Positions 1-9,004 of a stretch of 58,794 nucleotides of DNA are shown piece after piece (position 1 is the stretch's first letter; each line of letters opens with the position of its first letter). Position numbers and translations under genes: made by a program. The notes under the pieces were generated by a model. It did no database searches. It had not been told where the DNA came from and saw nothing but the letters and a program-made list of their open reading frames with translations. Origin of the DNA: Anaerolineaceae bacterium (lineage in GTDB: Bacteria > Chloroflexota > Anaerolineae > Anaerolineales > Villigracilaceae); NCBI GenBank assembly GCA_003598975.1, contig QZIJ01000112.1:1-58794 (forward strand), read 5' to 3'.

Positions 1-1
1 C

Positions 2-193
2 GCGGTGCGCCGGACCCACGGCGCGGCCGTGGTCGGGGAGCTCTGGCCCCTGCCCGGGGACATCGTCCTGCCCAAGCAGCACATCGAGTTCTTCAGCAGG
101 TACCGGCTGCCGGGGATCCTCAGGGGGCTCGGGGTCGAGCACGTGGTCGTCAGCGGGGTGACCACGGAATACTGCGTGCGGAACGCGATCCAT
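2..193 (+). CDS. Cysteine hydrolase (isochorismatase-like), internal fragment
   Basis: Reading from base 2 gives a stretch typical of the isochorismatase-like cysteine hydrolase fold: a P-G-D-(I/V)-V-x-x-K strand, then L-x-x-I-L-R-x-L-G-V and the catalytic-cysteine motif G-V-T-T-E-Y-C-V. After R-N-A-I the family resemblance stops abruptly, and the expected Rossmann-like continuation (G-x-x-V ... D-A) is missing. The opposite strand from about base 181 onward belongs to another gene. Bases 1-180 are markedly richer in G and C than the rest. The fragment is open at the window edge. It is either a piece of foreign sequence joined by assembly or a real rearrangement. The family call is moderately sure; that it is a functional gene here is unlikely. 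Confidence 0.45.
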
Positions 194-1374
194 TCGCCGC
201 TTCGCGACCACATCGGCGGGTCCATGTACCGATCCATCTGCACCAGTTCCTTCCATGATTTGTCCACCGCGTCGAACAGGTACAACGTCCATATTCTCTG
301 GTCGGCGTTGATGGGATACGTCCACGCCGCCTCGCTTCGCGCAGGCGACCACACAACAGGCTGTAGTGAAGACGTCAACGCGACGGGCATCTGGATGACG
401 TCCGCTTCGGGACACTCCGACTCGCCCACCGCGCACGAGGCGGGGATTCTCACCCACCGCATCACGCGGACGGGATAACTGTTATCTGCTACGAAAGAAT
501 AAATCCACCCGAGAGGGTCCGCGTCTGTGGGTGCCGCGGGCGTGACAGCGACACTTACACTCTCGAGCGGATCGCTCACAAAATTCGGCATCACACTCAC
601 AATAGGACTGAACAGACTGGAAGGAAATTTCAAGTCATAATCCACGCGTGTGGCAATGACTTCGCTCAAAATTTCCGTTCCACCCGATTTTTCGAACTGC
701 TGGTAACGTAAAAGGATGCCTGTCGAAACATCCACCCAGGCGCGATAGGAGGGCAACTCGTTCTGGATGTACGTCCACTCGACGATCAGAGCGAGGCGAT
801 AAGCGATGACCTCCATGCCGACAGGTTTGAACATCCCCTCGTTTTGGGCAATGTCAGACGGGAAGAGCAATGTGCCCAAACGCGAATCGACCGCGCTAGA
901 TAATGGGTGGGATTCAATGACATTGTCTCCCAGCACAGGCGGCTGTGGCGTGTAGGGAACGTCTCCACCAGTGAACGGAGCAATGGAAGATTCCCCTGTG
1001 GTGATATTCAAGTCGAGTTGGCTCATCCCATCCACCGTGCGAAGGGTCTCCGCGGAACCGTCCGCCGCGCCGCTGAGGACACGGAACGAAAGCGCGGGGT
1101 GGTCCACCCAGACCTGCACACGACGCGGTGCATCGTTCGCGTCGGTCACTTGCGCGTCCATGAAGAGGGTTGTCCACTTGTAGGGACTGTCGAGGAGCAG
1201 TTGGCGGATCTCGGCTGAGGTGGCGTCCATGCCCAACGGGACTGGACCCGCCGCGGGGGAGTCGGAGGCGGGAGTCTGGGCGAGTTCGTCGCTGTTGGTG
1301 AGAGTCACCTCTAGCGTCCCGCAGGAGGTCAGGAGGAGAGTCGAAATAAAGAATAGGGTGATAATGCGGCGCAT
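181..1374 (-). CDS. Secreted lipoprotein, LolA/MucB-like N-terminal part, C-terminus cut off
   Basis: The protein starts at the ATG at 1374 with AGGAGG-like bases a few nucleotides upstream. It has a signal peptide ending in the lipobox L-L-T-S-C (Cys 18), so it should be a lipid-anchored extracytoplasmic protein. The middle (about residues 45-260) resembles LolA/MucB-type folds: repeated beta-strand patterns, W-V-D-V-S-T-G and a late L-F-S-P. The visible end, W-S-R-S-G-E-W-I-A-F, looks like the start of a TolB/WD40-like propeller blade. It follows the ECF sigma gene by 34 bases, so it may be a sensor or anti-sigma partner; this is inferred from position. The frame stays open to base 1, but homologous sequence ends near 181 where the isochorismatase fragment begins. 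Confidence 0.7.
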
Positions 1375-1408
1375 GGATTTCCTCCGTAGAGCGAGATAAT
1401 ATTTCGCT

Positions 1409-2038
1409 CTACGCCATGAAAGGCTGTAACGTTTGATATGCTGAAGGCAAAACGTGTGCAAAGCGTTGCATGGAAACGCGCATGGAAGCGCGGGCGCGAG
1501 CGAGACGGCTCTTCACCGTGCCGACGGGAACACGCAGGATGGCAGCGGCCTCCTCGTAGGAGAGACCGTCCACATCCACGAGCGCGAGGACGGCGCGGGC
1601 CGCGAACGGCAGGGACTTCATGCAATGCTGGAGGGCTTGGTCGAGTTCGGAATTGTCGAAGCAGTCTTCGAGCGAGGGACTGGGGTCGCGCAGCCAAAGG
1701 CCCTCTTCCACTTCCTCGCCGTCCACGATGGGAGTGAGCGGGATGAAAGGATGACGGGAGGTGCGGCGATAGTCATCATAACATTTGTTGACGACCGTGC
1801 GCGCCAGCCAGGCGCGGAACGACCCGCCGTGAAAAGTGTGCAGACTGCGAAAGGCGGAGATGAGCGCGTCCTGCACGGCATCAGCGGCGCGGTCTTCATC
1901 GCCAAGGGTGCGCAGGGCGATGTTGAAAAGCGCGTCCTGGTGAAGCAGGATGATGTCGTTGAACGCATCCAGGTCGCCGCTCTGAGCGCGGGAGATGAGG
2001 TCGGATTCGGTGGGCGGGGAGGAGTTGAATCTTTCCAT
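1409..2038 (-). CDS. ECF-type RNA polymerase sigma factor
   Basis: A 209-residue sigma-70 family protein of ECF size. Region 2 lies at about residues 22-90 (D-A-F-N-D-I-I-L-L-H-Q-D, then D-A-V-Q-D-A-L-I-S-A-F and the W-L-x-R-x-V-x-N-K-C-Y-D recognition helix). Region 4 lies at about 140-195 (L-P-F-A-A-R-A-V-L-A-L-V-D-V-D-G-L-S-Y-E-E-A-A, then the helix-turn-helix V-P-V-G-T-V-K-S-R-L-A-R-A-R). It directs RNA polymerase to a stress or envelope regulon. The downstream lipoprotein at 1374 is probably co-transcribed and is the best candidate for a partner. The start follows no strong ribosome site but fits the family's beginning. No canonical anti-sigma (zinc-finger) gene is adjacent. Confidence 0.9.
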   Translation of the reverse strand: MERFNSSPPTESDLISRAQSGDLDAFNDIILLHQDALFNIALRTLGDEDRAADAVQDALISAFRSLHTFHGGSFRAWLARTVVNKCYDDYRRTSRHPFIPLTPIVDGEEVEEGLWLRDPSPSLEDCFDNSELDQALQHCMKSLPFAARAVLALVDVDGLSYEEAAAILRVPVGTVKSRLARARASMRVSMQRFAHVLPSAYQTLQPFMA

Positions 2039-2224
2039 ATCATATTTATATCCCCCGCCTGTTACAGGCTTGTGGCAGGCATGTCACAGTTTTGTAACAT
2101 GGAACCACAGATGAAAAGGATGTTTTTTCACATTTTTCAGATTGAAAACGGTAAAAAGCAATTCTCTCCAAAGAGATTTTCAGGGACTCCTATAATTTCG
2201 TTCCCGCCTAGGGAACATGAATAA

Positions 2225-3007
2225 CTAGTCAATAATTTTGCCAGTGAGAGGATCAATTACTAGTTCTAGTTCGGGAATACCTTCAACAGAATACCAAACT
2301 CGCCATCTGGTATTGATTTCAGGTACAAGAAACACTTTTATTCTGCAATTATTGTTAAATTCCAATCGGATATTTTTTCCCCCATTTTCTTCGGCAATTC
2401 TAAGCGCATCTTCGGCGTTGATGTGTAGGGTTTCAAAATCAATCCTTTTCCATCCAAAAAGAGGGCGAGGGTAATTTTTGCCTCCTCTCCATTCTACATA
2501 CGCATACTTTGGCAAGATAGAGAAATCGCGCACAGCGTATATCTTCTTCTCGCCATAAGAAGATATTGTTTTGAAGTAAGTCATAAAGCTTCTTTCGAAT
2601 CCGCTTGGATTATCGTGGCAATCCAAGAAAAAAGACATTTCATAAAGTTCCCAACCACCTAATGTGTCCTTCCAGACATATTGATTTAGTGCTTTTGCGA
2701 TCATAAGGTAATCACTTTGTTTCCAATTAATGGGCTTTTCGAAAACAACGTCTGGTAACCCGCCATCTATTTGTCCCAAATTAGGAACAAACGTATCTGT
2801 CTCTCCATTGTTAAGCGAATCGAAAATTGTTTCAGGATCAATTAGATAACTTCCCATCTCAGGCTGCAATGAGAAATTTGGGTAGTTGTAATAATCCTGA
2901 TTATCATCTGGAAATAAAATGACGAGCGCACACAAAACAGTAATCATGCCAAGAATTGCGATAGCAGAGAATGCTAACGTAATTCTGAGTACGCTTTTTT
3001 TACTCAT
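2225..3007 (-). CDS. Membrane-anchored protein of unknown function
   Basis: A 260-residue protein with one hydrophobic segment at residues 8-32 followed by an acidic, aromatic extracytoplasmic domain, so it is probably a type II membrane-anchored or secreted protein. The last 60 residues contain A-L-R-I-A-E-E-N-G-G-K followed by R-W-R-V-W-Y-S-V-E-G and end in L-V-I-D-P-L-T-G-K-I-I-D. This arrangement (helix, then strand, then D-P-x-T-G-x-I) resembles PepSY-type domains, but the match is only to the general pattern. Base composition is visibly AT-richer than both neighbours, which suggests recent arrival or relaxed codon use. No function is assigned. Confidence 0.6.
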   Translation of the reverse strand: MSKKSVLRITLAFSAIAILGMITVLCALVILFPDDNQDYYNYPNFSLQPEMGSYLIDPETIFDSLNNGETDTFVPNLGQIDGGLPDVVFEKPINWKQSDYLMIAKALNQYVWKDTLGGWELYEMSFFLDCHDNPSGFERSFMTYFKTISSYGEKKIYAVRDFSILPKYAYVEWRGGKNYPRPLFGWKRIDFETLHINAEDALRIAEENGGKNIRLEFNNNCRIKVFLVPEINTRWRVWYSVEGIPELELVIDPLTGKIID

Positions 3008-3048
3008 AGATACAATCCCTTATCTTTGGAGTAAATCACAATCCTTTT

Positions 3049-4020
3049 TTATTTTCTTGCGACTGGCAATCGGACGGTAAACACGGTTCCGCGCGGATCG
3101 TCCTGACGCGAGCGGACTTCGAGCGCGCCATCGTGCAGGATGACGATGCGCCGCGTCAAGGCGAGACCGAGGCCCGATCCCTCCGTCCCACGCGCGTTGA
3201 CTCCCCGATAGAGTTCCTCGAAGATCTTCGGCAACTCGGCGGGCGGGATGCCCATGCCGTTATCGGCCACTTCCACCACAATGGCGCGTCCATCCTCGAG
3301 AGCGCGCACTTCCACTGAATCGGCGGATGCAGTGAATTTGAGTGCATTTTCCAGCAGGTTATAAAAGACAAGACTCAATAGGTCGCGGTCACCCGTCACA
3401 GGCGGGAACGGCCAGGGGACGCGCGAGATAAGCAGGTTGATTTTCCGTTCCTGCGCGGCAGGCAGGGACTGGACGGCTTCGGTCACTTCTTCGAGCAAGG
3501 CGGGGATGTCCACGGGCAAGCGTTCCAGCGGACGCTCCTCCAACTCGGCCAGTTTCCGCAAATCCGCGAGCAATCGCTTGAGGCGGTCCAGCGCGTGACG
3601 CGCGTTCTCGCTCGCGCGATGACGGTCGGCATCGGCAGACGTCTCTGACATGTTGACCAACGCGGCCTGCAGACCCGTGAGCGGATTCTTGATCTCGTGG
3701 TCGAGTCTGCGGATGAACTGCCTGCGGCTCTCTTCCATCTCGCGGCGGACCTCGTCCATGTCACCGCGGGCGAACCAGCCGCGGGACTCGTCCCCGAAGA
3801 AGTATGCGCCGAGAAGGAGCGTGAGGAAGATGCCGAAGAGCAGGGCGGCGATCCCAATGTCCATGCGAAAAGCGAGAATGGGGACGGGCTCGAGGAAATT
3901 CTGCACATAAATTGTCGCCAAAAGCCCAAGGAAGAGAGGCAGAGCAGTAACAATGATGCGCGTGAGGCGCGCGTTGAACAACTTAATCAGGAAATCGCGG
4001 AGGGAAACAAGTTGTTTCAT
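3049..4020 (-). CDS. Membrane sensor histidine kinase
   Basis: A 323-residue two-component kinase. Two transmembrane helices lie near residues 20-43 and 50-74 with almost no periplasmic loop between them, so it probably senses through the membrane or within it. The phospho-acceptor helix is R-R-L-D-H-E-I-K-N-P-L-T-G (His near residue 112). The ATP-binding core shows the N box (N-L-L-E-N-A-L-K-F), the G1 box (D-N-G-M-G-I-P), a phenylalanine region (I-F-E-E-L-Y-R-G) and the G2 box (G-S-G-L-G-L-A-L). There is no HAMP or PAS domain. The gene begins 9 bases after its response regulator and the pair is clearly one operon; the kinase should phosphorylate that regulator. Confidence 0.92.
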   Translation of the reverse strand: MKQLVSLRDFLIKLFNARLTRIIVTALPLFLGLLATIYVQNFLEPVPILAFRMDIGIAALLFGIFLTLLLGAYFFGDESRGWFARGDMDEVRREMEESRRQFIRRLDHEIKNPLTGLQAALVNMSETSADADRHRASENARHALDRLKRLLADLRKLAELEERPLERLPVDIPALLEEVTEAVQSLPAAQERKINLLISRVPWPFPPVTGDRDLLSLVFYNLLENALKFTASADSVEVRALEDGRAIVVEVADNGMGIPPAELPKIFEELYRGVNARGTEGSGLGLALTRRIVILHDGALEVRSRQDDPRGTVFTVRLPVARK

Positions 4021-4029
4021 TTCGAAACG

Positions 4030-4746
4030 TTATTCTCCCTTCACAGGTGCGACGAAGCGATAGCCCTCCGCGGGGACGGTCTCGATGTAGCGGGGATTCT
4101 CGGGGTCGTCGTCGAGTGCGCGGCGGAGTTCGGCCATGCGCGTGTCCACGGTGCGCGTCCCTGCGGGATATTCCCAGCCCCAGACGGCCTCCAGCAGACG
4201 TTCACGCGAGACGCATTCGTCAGGATGGGTCATCAGGTATTCCAGAACTGCCAGGGCTTTGGGAGTCAGGTCGAGTGCTTCGCCTTTGTGCGAGGCGCGG
4301 CGCGCTTTTCGGTCTAGGATGAGATCGAGGGCAGAGAGCGTCCACGAGGTGGAAAGCGAACGTTCGCCTGGGCGGGCACGCCGCAACACTGCGCGGATGC
4401 GCGCCAGCAGTTCGTGAGGGTCGAACGGTTTGTTCAGGTAGTCGTCGGCGCCCTCCTCCAATGCCAATGCGCGTTCCGAGGACTCGCCCACCTGCGTCAA
4501 CAGGATGGCGGGAATCCAGAGGTTGCCGCGTCGGATGCGGCGCAGGACTTCGCGCCCGTCCATGCGCGGCATGAGCACATCGAGGATGACCAGCGCGGGA
4601 CGATGCGAATGCACCTTGTCCAGCGCGGCCGCGCCGTCGGAGACGGTCAGGACGTGGAACCCCGCGCGTTCGAGGAAAGGAGCGAGGGTGTCCGCGATGG
4701 ACGGGTCATCGTCGGCGAGAAGGAGCAGGGGGCGGTCGTCTTTCAT
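4030..4746 (-). CDS. OmpR/PhoB-family response regulator
   Basis: A 238-residue regulator. The receiver domain (about 1-120) has the acidic pocket L-A-D-D-D-P-S, the phospho-acceptor in L-V-I-L-D-V-L-M-P-R-M-D-G (Asp near residue 56), and the switch lysine in D-D-Y-L-N-K-P-F-D-P-H-E-L. The C-terminal part (about 140-235) is an OmpR-type winged helix with L-T-P-K-A-L-A-V-L-E-Y-L, R-E-R-L-L-E-A-V-W-G, R-T-V-D-T-R-M-A-E-L-R-R and the wing G-Y-R-F. It binds DNA as a dimer after phosphorylation by the kinase encoded immediately downstream. Targets cannot be read from the sequence; the hairpin just upstream belongs to the preceding transcript. Confidence 0.93.
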   Translation of the reverse strand: MKDDRPLLLLADDDPSIADTLAPFLERAGFHVLTVSDGAAALDKVHSHRPALVILDVLMPRMDGREVLRRIRRGNLWIPAILLTQVGESSERALALEEGADDYLNKPFDPHELLARIRAVLRRARPGERSLSTSWTLSALDLILDRKARRASHKGEALDLTPKALAVLEYLMTHPDECVSRERLLEAVWGWEYPAGTRTVDTRMAELRRALDDDPENPRYIETVPAEGYRFVAPVKGE

Positions 4747-4759
4747 GGTCGGTCAGAAA

Positions 4760-4783
4760 GCGACCTCCCATCTGGGAGGTCGC
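4760..4783 (-). terminator. Hairpin terminator after the NBR1-domain gene
   Basis: The arms GCGACCTCCCA (4760-4770) and TGGGAGGTCGC (4773-4783) are perfectly complementary. On the minus strand the hairpin is followed by a short TTTCT run. It lies between the end of the secreted NBR1 protein gene (4832) and the start of the response regulator gene (4746), separating the two transcripts. Confidence 0.7.
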
Positions 4784-4831
4784 GAAAGTTGGGCGAGTTG
4801 AATCAGCCTCTTGCGCAAAATGAATTTCGCG

Positions 4832-7357
4832 TTACGGCATCCACGCGAACGTGGACAGGATGGTCTGGAAGATGGCTGACTCGACAGCCTTGTCGAAGGT
4901 CGGAGGCGGGGTAGCGTAATTGCCCGGGTTGCTGGAGCGCAACACAAATCCGATGCTCACGCAGGCGTTGGTGTTGGGGCGAACGGCGGAATAGGATTCC
5001 CATTCGAAAACGCTTCCTGCCGCCGCATCGGAACCGGTCTCTTTGAGGAAAGTGATACCGTTGATGGTCACATTTTCAGAGGAGGTGGGGATCCCGCTGC
5101 TGGCGACCGTGTTCTTGCAGGGGTTGACTCCCTCGGCAACATTAATGTTGATGTATTTCGAGGTGAGCAGGGTGCCTCCTGTGAAGGGCAGGTCAATGCG
5201 GGCTTCGGTGTCGGATTGGGAAGCAATGGTGGAAAGCGGCGGATACTTGAACTGGAATTTATATTTGGTGTTCTCGAACATGGTCCAGGTGGATGTATCT
5301 GCGCCGGTGGTCGTGGTGGGTGTGATGGTGGGAGTGCTGGTGGCAGAGGGGAGTTCACCGCCTCCACTTGTCGTCGTGACCGTGGGTGTGGCCGATGGGA
5401 TGGGAGCGCTGCCGCTTCCGCCCGCGCGGTAAATCCGCGGCGCGACCCAAACGGCGCGGTCACCGGTGGCGTACGTCCCTGCCATGACCGTCAGGATGAA
5501 CTTCACATCCTGCCCGGCCAGCGAACTCAGGTCTTTGTCGGCCTGGTAATACTGTCCCTCATATTTTTCGCCGAAAGTCCAGAACGTTTTTGGGGTGCCG
5601 TCGCCAATCTGGTAATCGAGGCGGAAGACCACATAACAGGAAACCGCGCCATACTGGCAGTTGACAATGCTCTGGAAGTGGTCGCCGGCCTGAACGCGGA
5701 ACGCGGGATAGATGCCCTGAATGTAGCCGTTGGTGGTGTTCTGCGGATTGGTGAGCAGGCCGGGACGAGGATCGGTCGCGCCCGTTTCCAATTGCGGGTT
5801 GGTCAGTTTCAGCACAAAGCCTTTGGCGTCACCATCTGTGCCCGGGCAGGGAAGCGTCCCCGCGCCGCTGACCCATTTGGCGTCGCACATTTTGGCGACA
5901 AAGTCATAGGCGGTATCAGCAGGTTGGGTGGGAGTTGGGCCGGTGGGGCTGGGGCTGGGCGTGCCAGGCGTGACGGTCGGTCCGCCGGTCACTTTGATCT
6001 CGACCCAGAAGGGATTGGCCGCACCAGTGCCAATTCCAAATTGTTGGGAAGTGGCATTCATTAACTTCCAGTTGCCGCGGAAGGTGCCGCTGGCGGTGGG
6101 CGCGGTCAGGTTGACGGTCAGGTCAACGGTCTGGCCGGGCGCGACACTGGTCAGGAAGGGCGCGGAGGTGGGCCCGCCCATCTTCTCGCCGCTGAAAAAG
6201 ACGAGGGAGTAGCCCGTTGTCCACGTACACGTGCCGATGTTTTTCAGGCGCCAGGTCTTCTTGAATGCTGCACCGGGCGCGAAGACGGTGCCATCCGGGA
6301 CGGTGACATCGGCAATGAACTGCGCCTTGTCACAACCGCTACCGGGGACGGGCGTGGTCGGGACGGGAGTCACGCCGCCCGAACCCTGGCGGTAAATGAC
6401 CGGGTTACCCCACAAGGCGCGGTCACCGGTGGGATATCCGTAAGCGTTTAGGTGCAGGATGAATTTCACATCCTGACCGGCCAGCCGGCTCAGGTCCAGG
6501 TTGGCGCGGTAATACTGTCCCTCGAATTTTTCGCGGAAGGTCCAGAAAGTCTGAACCGCTCCGCTTCCGATTTGATAGTCGAGGCGATATGCCACGTAAC
6601 AGGAGGTCGCTCCGCCTTCGCAGGAGACGGTGGCCTGGAATCGGTCACCGCTCTGGACCTTGAAGGCGGGGTACACGGCTTGAATGTATCCGTTGTAGAC
6701 GGCCTGCGGCGAGACAAGCAGGCCAGGACTGGTATCGGCCACGCCATTTTCCAGTTTCGGATTGGCCTGTTTCAGCACAAAGCCCTTTGCGTCACCGTCC
6801 GTGCCGGGACAGGGAAGCGCGCCGGCCGCGCTCGACCAGGCCGCGTCACAGGCCTTCTCCGCAAAATTATAGACAACGCCAGGGCTGGTTCCGCCGCTGC
6901 TGGAGACCACGATCTCCACCCAGAAGACGCCCTGTGCAGTGGAGCCGATCCCAAATTTGACGCCCGAGGCATTTGCCAACTGCCAATTGCTGCGATATTT
7001 TCCCGCGCTGGCCGGCGCGGTCAGGTCAACACTAACATCCACGGTCTGACCGGGCGCAACATTGGAAGGCAATGTTACCGCGGTGACAGTCCCCATCTTT
7101 TCGCCGCTGGAATAGACCAGGCTGTAGGCCGTCGTCCACGTGCAGGTGCCGATGTTCTTCAAACGCCAGGTCTTCTTGAATGTCGCGCCGGGCGCGAAGA
7201 CAGCGCCATCCGGAACGGTCACATCGGCAATGAACTGCGCGGCGTCGCAGTAGGTGGCCGCGGCCACATGCTGGATGTTCGTCCCTGCCATTGGCATAAA
7301 TGAAAACAGCAGAGCGACCAGCATGGCAACCGACACAAAACCAAAACGGGATTTCAT
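4832..7357 (-). CDS. Secreted protein with two NBR1-type Ig domains and a PsbP-like C-terminal domain
   Basis: The start at 7357 is chosen because AAGGAGG precedes it by five bases and a signal peptide (M-K-S-R-F-G-F ... about 35 residues, ending near A-A-A-T) follows directly. The mature protein has a tandem repeat: an NBR1-central-like Ig domain (F-I-A-D-V-T-V-P-D-G ... F-K-K-T-W-R-L-K-N-I-G-T-C-T-W-T) followed by a jelly-roll-like module of about 150 residues (C-D-A-x-W ... C-P-G-T-D-G-D-A-K-G-F-V-L-K); both units occur twice at high identity. After a Thr/Ser/Pro linker comes a domain (T-K-Y-K-F-Q-F-K-Y-P) of the PsbP-like sort. It is probably cell-surface or extracellular; ligand unknown. 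Two-fold duplication implies a binding rather than catalytic role. Confidence 0.8.
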   Translation of the reverse strand: MKSRFGFVSVAMLVALLFSFMPMAGTNIQHVAAATYCDAAQFIADVTVPDGAVFAPGATFKKTWRLKNIGTCTWTTAYSLVYSSGEKMGTVTAVTLPSNVAPGQTVDVSVDLTAPASAGKYRSNWQLANASGVKFGIGSTAQGVFWVEIVVSSSGGTSPGVVYNFAEKACDAAWSSAAGALPCPGTDGDAKGFVLKQANPKLENGVADTSPGLLVSPQAVYNGYIQAVYPAFKVQSGDRFQATVSCEGGATSCYVAYRLDYQIGSGAVQTFWTFREKFEGQYYRANLDLSRLAGQDVKFILHLNAYGYPTGDRALWGNPVIYRQGSGGVTPVPTTPVPGSGCDKAQFIADVTVPDGTVFAPGAAFKKTWRLKNIGTCTWTTGYSLVFFSGEKMGGPTSAPFLTSVAPGQTVDLTVNLTAPTASGTFRGNWKLMNATSQQFGIGTGAANPFWVEIKVTGGPTVTPGTPSPSPTGPTPTQPADTAYDFVAKMCDAKWVSGAGTLPCPGTDGDAKGFVLKLTNPQLETGATDPRPGLLTNPQNTTNGYIQGIYPAFRVQAGDHFQSIVNCQYGAVSCYVVFRLDYQIGDGTPKTFWTFGEKYEGQYYQADKDLSSLAGQDVKFILTVMAGTYATGDRAVWVAPRIYRAGGSGSAPIPSATPTVTTTSGGGELPSATSTPTITPTTTTGADTSTWTMFENTKYKFQFKYPPLSTIASQSDTEARIDLPFTGGTLLTSKYININVAEGVNPCKNTVASSGIPTSSENVTINGITFLKETGSDAAAGSVFEWESYSAVRPNTNACVSIGFVLRSSNPGNYATPPPTFDKAVESAIFQTILSTFAWMP

Positions 7358-7574
7358 CGCATCCTCCTTGCCAAAATCAGCGATCCTATGTAAGACGAAA
7401 ACGCCAGAATATCGTTCCAATCAAAGAACTACCCAATAAGTATATCCCCAGTCAGGGGATAGTTCAATGGTGAGCGGAGCATTGTCAGGCACGGGGTCGA
7501 ACGTTTCCAGCCTTCGAACTATCTATGCCATGCATACGTTCAATATCTGGCAGGCCAAACTTTCGGCTAATAAG

Positions 7575-7606
7575 CAAGGCGGCCGTTCTTGCGAACAGCC
7601 GCCTTG
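7575..7606 (-). terminator. Long hairpin after the PPC/DNRLRE protein gene
   Basis: CAAGGCGGC (7575-7583) pairs with GCCGCCTTG (7598-7606), and an inner GTTC/GAAC stem closes a TTGC loop. On the minus strand it is followed by CTTATTA, a weak U-tract. It stands 47 bases past the stop of the gene at 7653-8807. The rest of the 7358-7652 spacer shows a degenerate tRNA-like word (see rejected items) and nothing else clear. Confidence 0.6.
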
Positions 7607-7652
7607 TATACACACATGGATTGAGAGAGGCTTGCAAACGCCCTGCCGGAAG

Positions 7653-8807
7653 TTACGGGACGTAGTACCTTAGGATTAGGACCGGTTTGTTGGTATCGCC
7701 AGAATTACCGCTATAAAACCTGACATGGTCCGCCGCGAAATCGTTATCATCATCCTTGGTAAACCGCAAGCGGAACTGGGTATAACCGGTTACATTGAAA
7801 TGCGGGAACGAGGTCTTATTCAACTGCGCAACGTACCACCCAGAAACCGGAGCGGTACCAAATGCGCCGACAAGCCCTCGTGAAGCCGCCGCCTGGAAAT
7901 CAATAGACTCCAGTCCCACGCCCTTTCCAAAGTAAGGCTTGCGAATGTCCACTCTAACTTTGCCAAATGTTGTAAAAATATTGGTGGGACCTACAAAACT
8001 TTCCAGTTTCAACTTTATCTTGGCATAAGTAACAACAGCCGTATTGGGCAGGGCAGACGTATCAAACGATAAAATGGAACGATACTGGCGCTTCTTGGCA
8101 TCATCACCGACTCGAATGGTCGGAAGGGTTGTGTCTTTGATCAAGCCCACATTGCTGGTCTCGGTGGATTCCATGACAAAACCATCCTGCACGCCATTTG
8201 ATTTATAGGTGCGGGTCACAATTCGAACGAGCCGAAATACATGGGTCGCGCCCACGGTAGCGGCCACCTCAGGTAAGAGCTTTGCAGAGACTCTCTCGGT
8301 GGTATCCGCACTCGATCCATTGAACTGGGCGACTTCGATATAGTACAGAACTCCAGCCTTCAGGGTGATATTGATTGCAGAAGCAAAAACAGTTGTGCTG
8401 GCATCATCATTGCAGGCCACTTCAGTCAGACTACCGCGCGTCCCGGTCCACACAGCCATATAGGTATCATAGTTGCTGCCAATGGTGTCCATATGGACCA
8501 TTACATTCGTAGACGGCCTGTATTTGTACCAGACAGTAGCCAAACCAGGATTCAGGCCGCACTTGGTGGATGCAGGATCATCCACAGCCTCGGTGGCTTC
8601 AAAGGATGTTACCGTGAGGCGAAAGGGAAGTGTTGTGATACGCAATGACGCACTAATGTCATCGTTCGACACAATCAATTGTGGCACTGAATTGTCCACA
8701 GACGGGCTTCGAAGTGCTCCTGCCGGGCTTGTCATGGAAGCGCCAATAACCAACAACGAAAGCAGGAAAACCGCTTTCATGAACGGTGAAATGGGAGTCC
8801 TTTTCAT
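7653..8807 (-). CDS. Secreted protein with PPC-like and DNRLRE-type domains
   Basis: A 384-residue exported protein with a signal peptide (M-K-R-T-P-I-S-P-F ... A-G-A-L-R, about 32 residues). Residues about 70-180 have the pattern of bacterial pre-peptidase C-terminal (PPC) beta-sandwiches: V-W-Y-K-Y-R-P, D-T-x-G-S-N-Y-D-T-Y-M-A-V-W-T-G, C-N-D-D-A, Y-Y-I-E-V-A-Q-F. Residues about 225-380 match DNRLRE/CBM96-like beta domains: R-Q-Y-R-S-I-L-S-F-D-T-S-A-L-P, A-K-I-K-L-K-L, then F-Y-S-G-N-S-G-D-x-x-x-P-V-L-I-L-R-Y. Such modules bind polysaccharide or cell-surface polymer. AAGGATG lies before the ATG. No catalytic domain is seen. Confidence 0.75.
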   Translation of the reverse strand: MKRTPISPFMKAVFLLSLLVIGASMTSPAGALRSPSVDNSVPQLIVSNDDISASLRITTLPFRLTVTSFEATEAVDDPASTKCGLNPGLATVWYKYRPSTNVMVHMDTIGSNYDTYMAVWTGTRGSLTEVACNDDASTTVFASAINITLKAGVLYYIEVAQFNGSSADTTERVSAKLLPEVAATVGATHVFRLVRIVTRTYKSNGVQDGFVMESTETSNVGLIKDTTLPTIRVGDDAKKRQYRSILSFDTSALPNTAVVTYAKIKLKLESFVGPTNIFTTFGKVRVDIRKPYFGKGVGLESIDFQAAASRGLVGAFGTAPVSGWYVAQLNKTSFPHFNVTGYTQFRLRFTKDDDNDFAADHVRFYSGNSGDTNKPVLILRYYVP

Positions 8808-9004
8808 TTAAACATCCTTTCTTTGTCGCGCCGCACTTATTGTGTGAACGGCTATTTCAACATACCACAATTGAAAGAGATTGTTAACCCTAACCTAAGA
8901 ACCATAGATTTCAATTTTGTAAGATAATATCGGTATCCGACCTGAAAAACGAGCGTCAAAATTAACCGCCCGCCTCGAAACAGAACGGGGACTATAATCG
9001 CCTC

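Noticed and set aside
7455..7530. tRNA-like word GATAGTTCAATGGTGAGC followed by GGTCGAAC
   Set aside because: The D-arm-like part is good but no anticodon stem and no matching T-arm or acceptor pairing can be drawn; at most a decayed tRNA.
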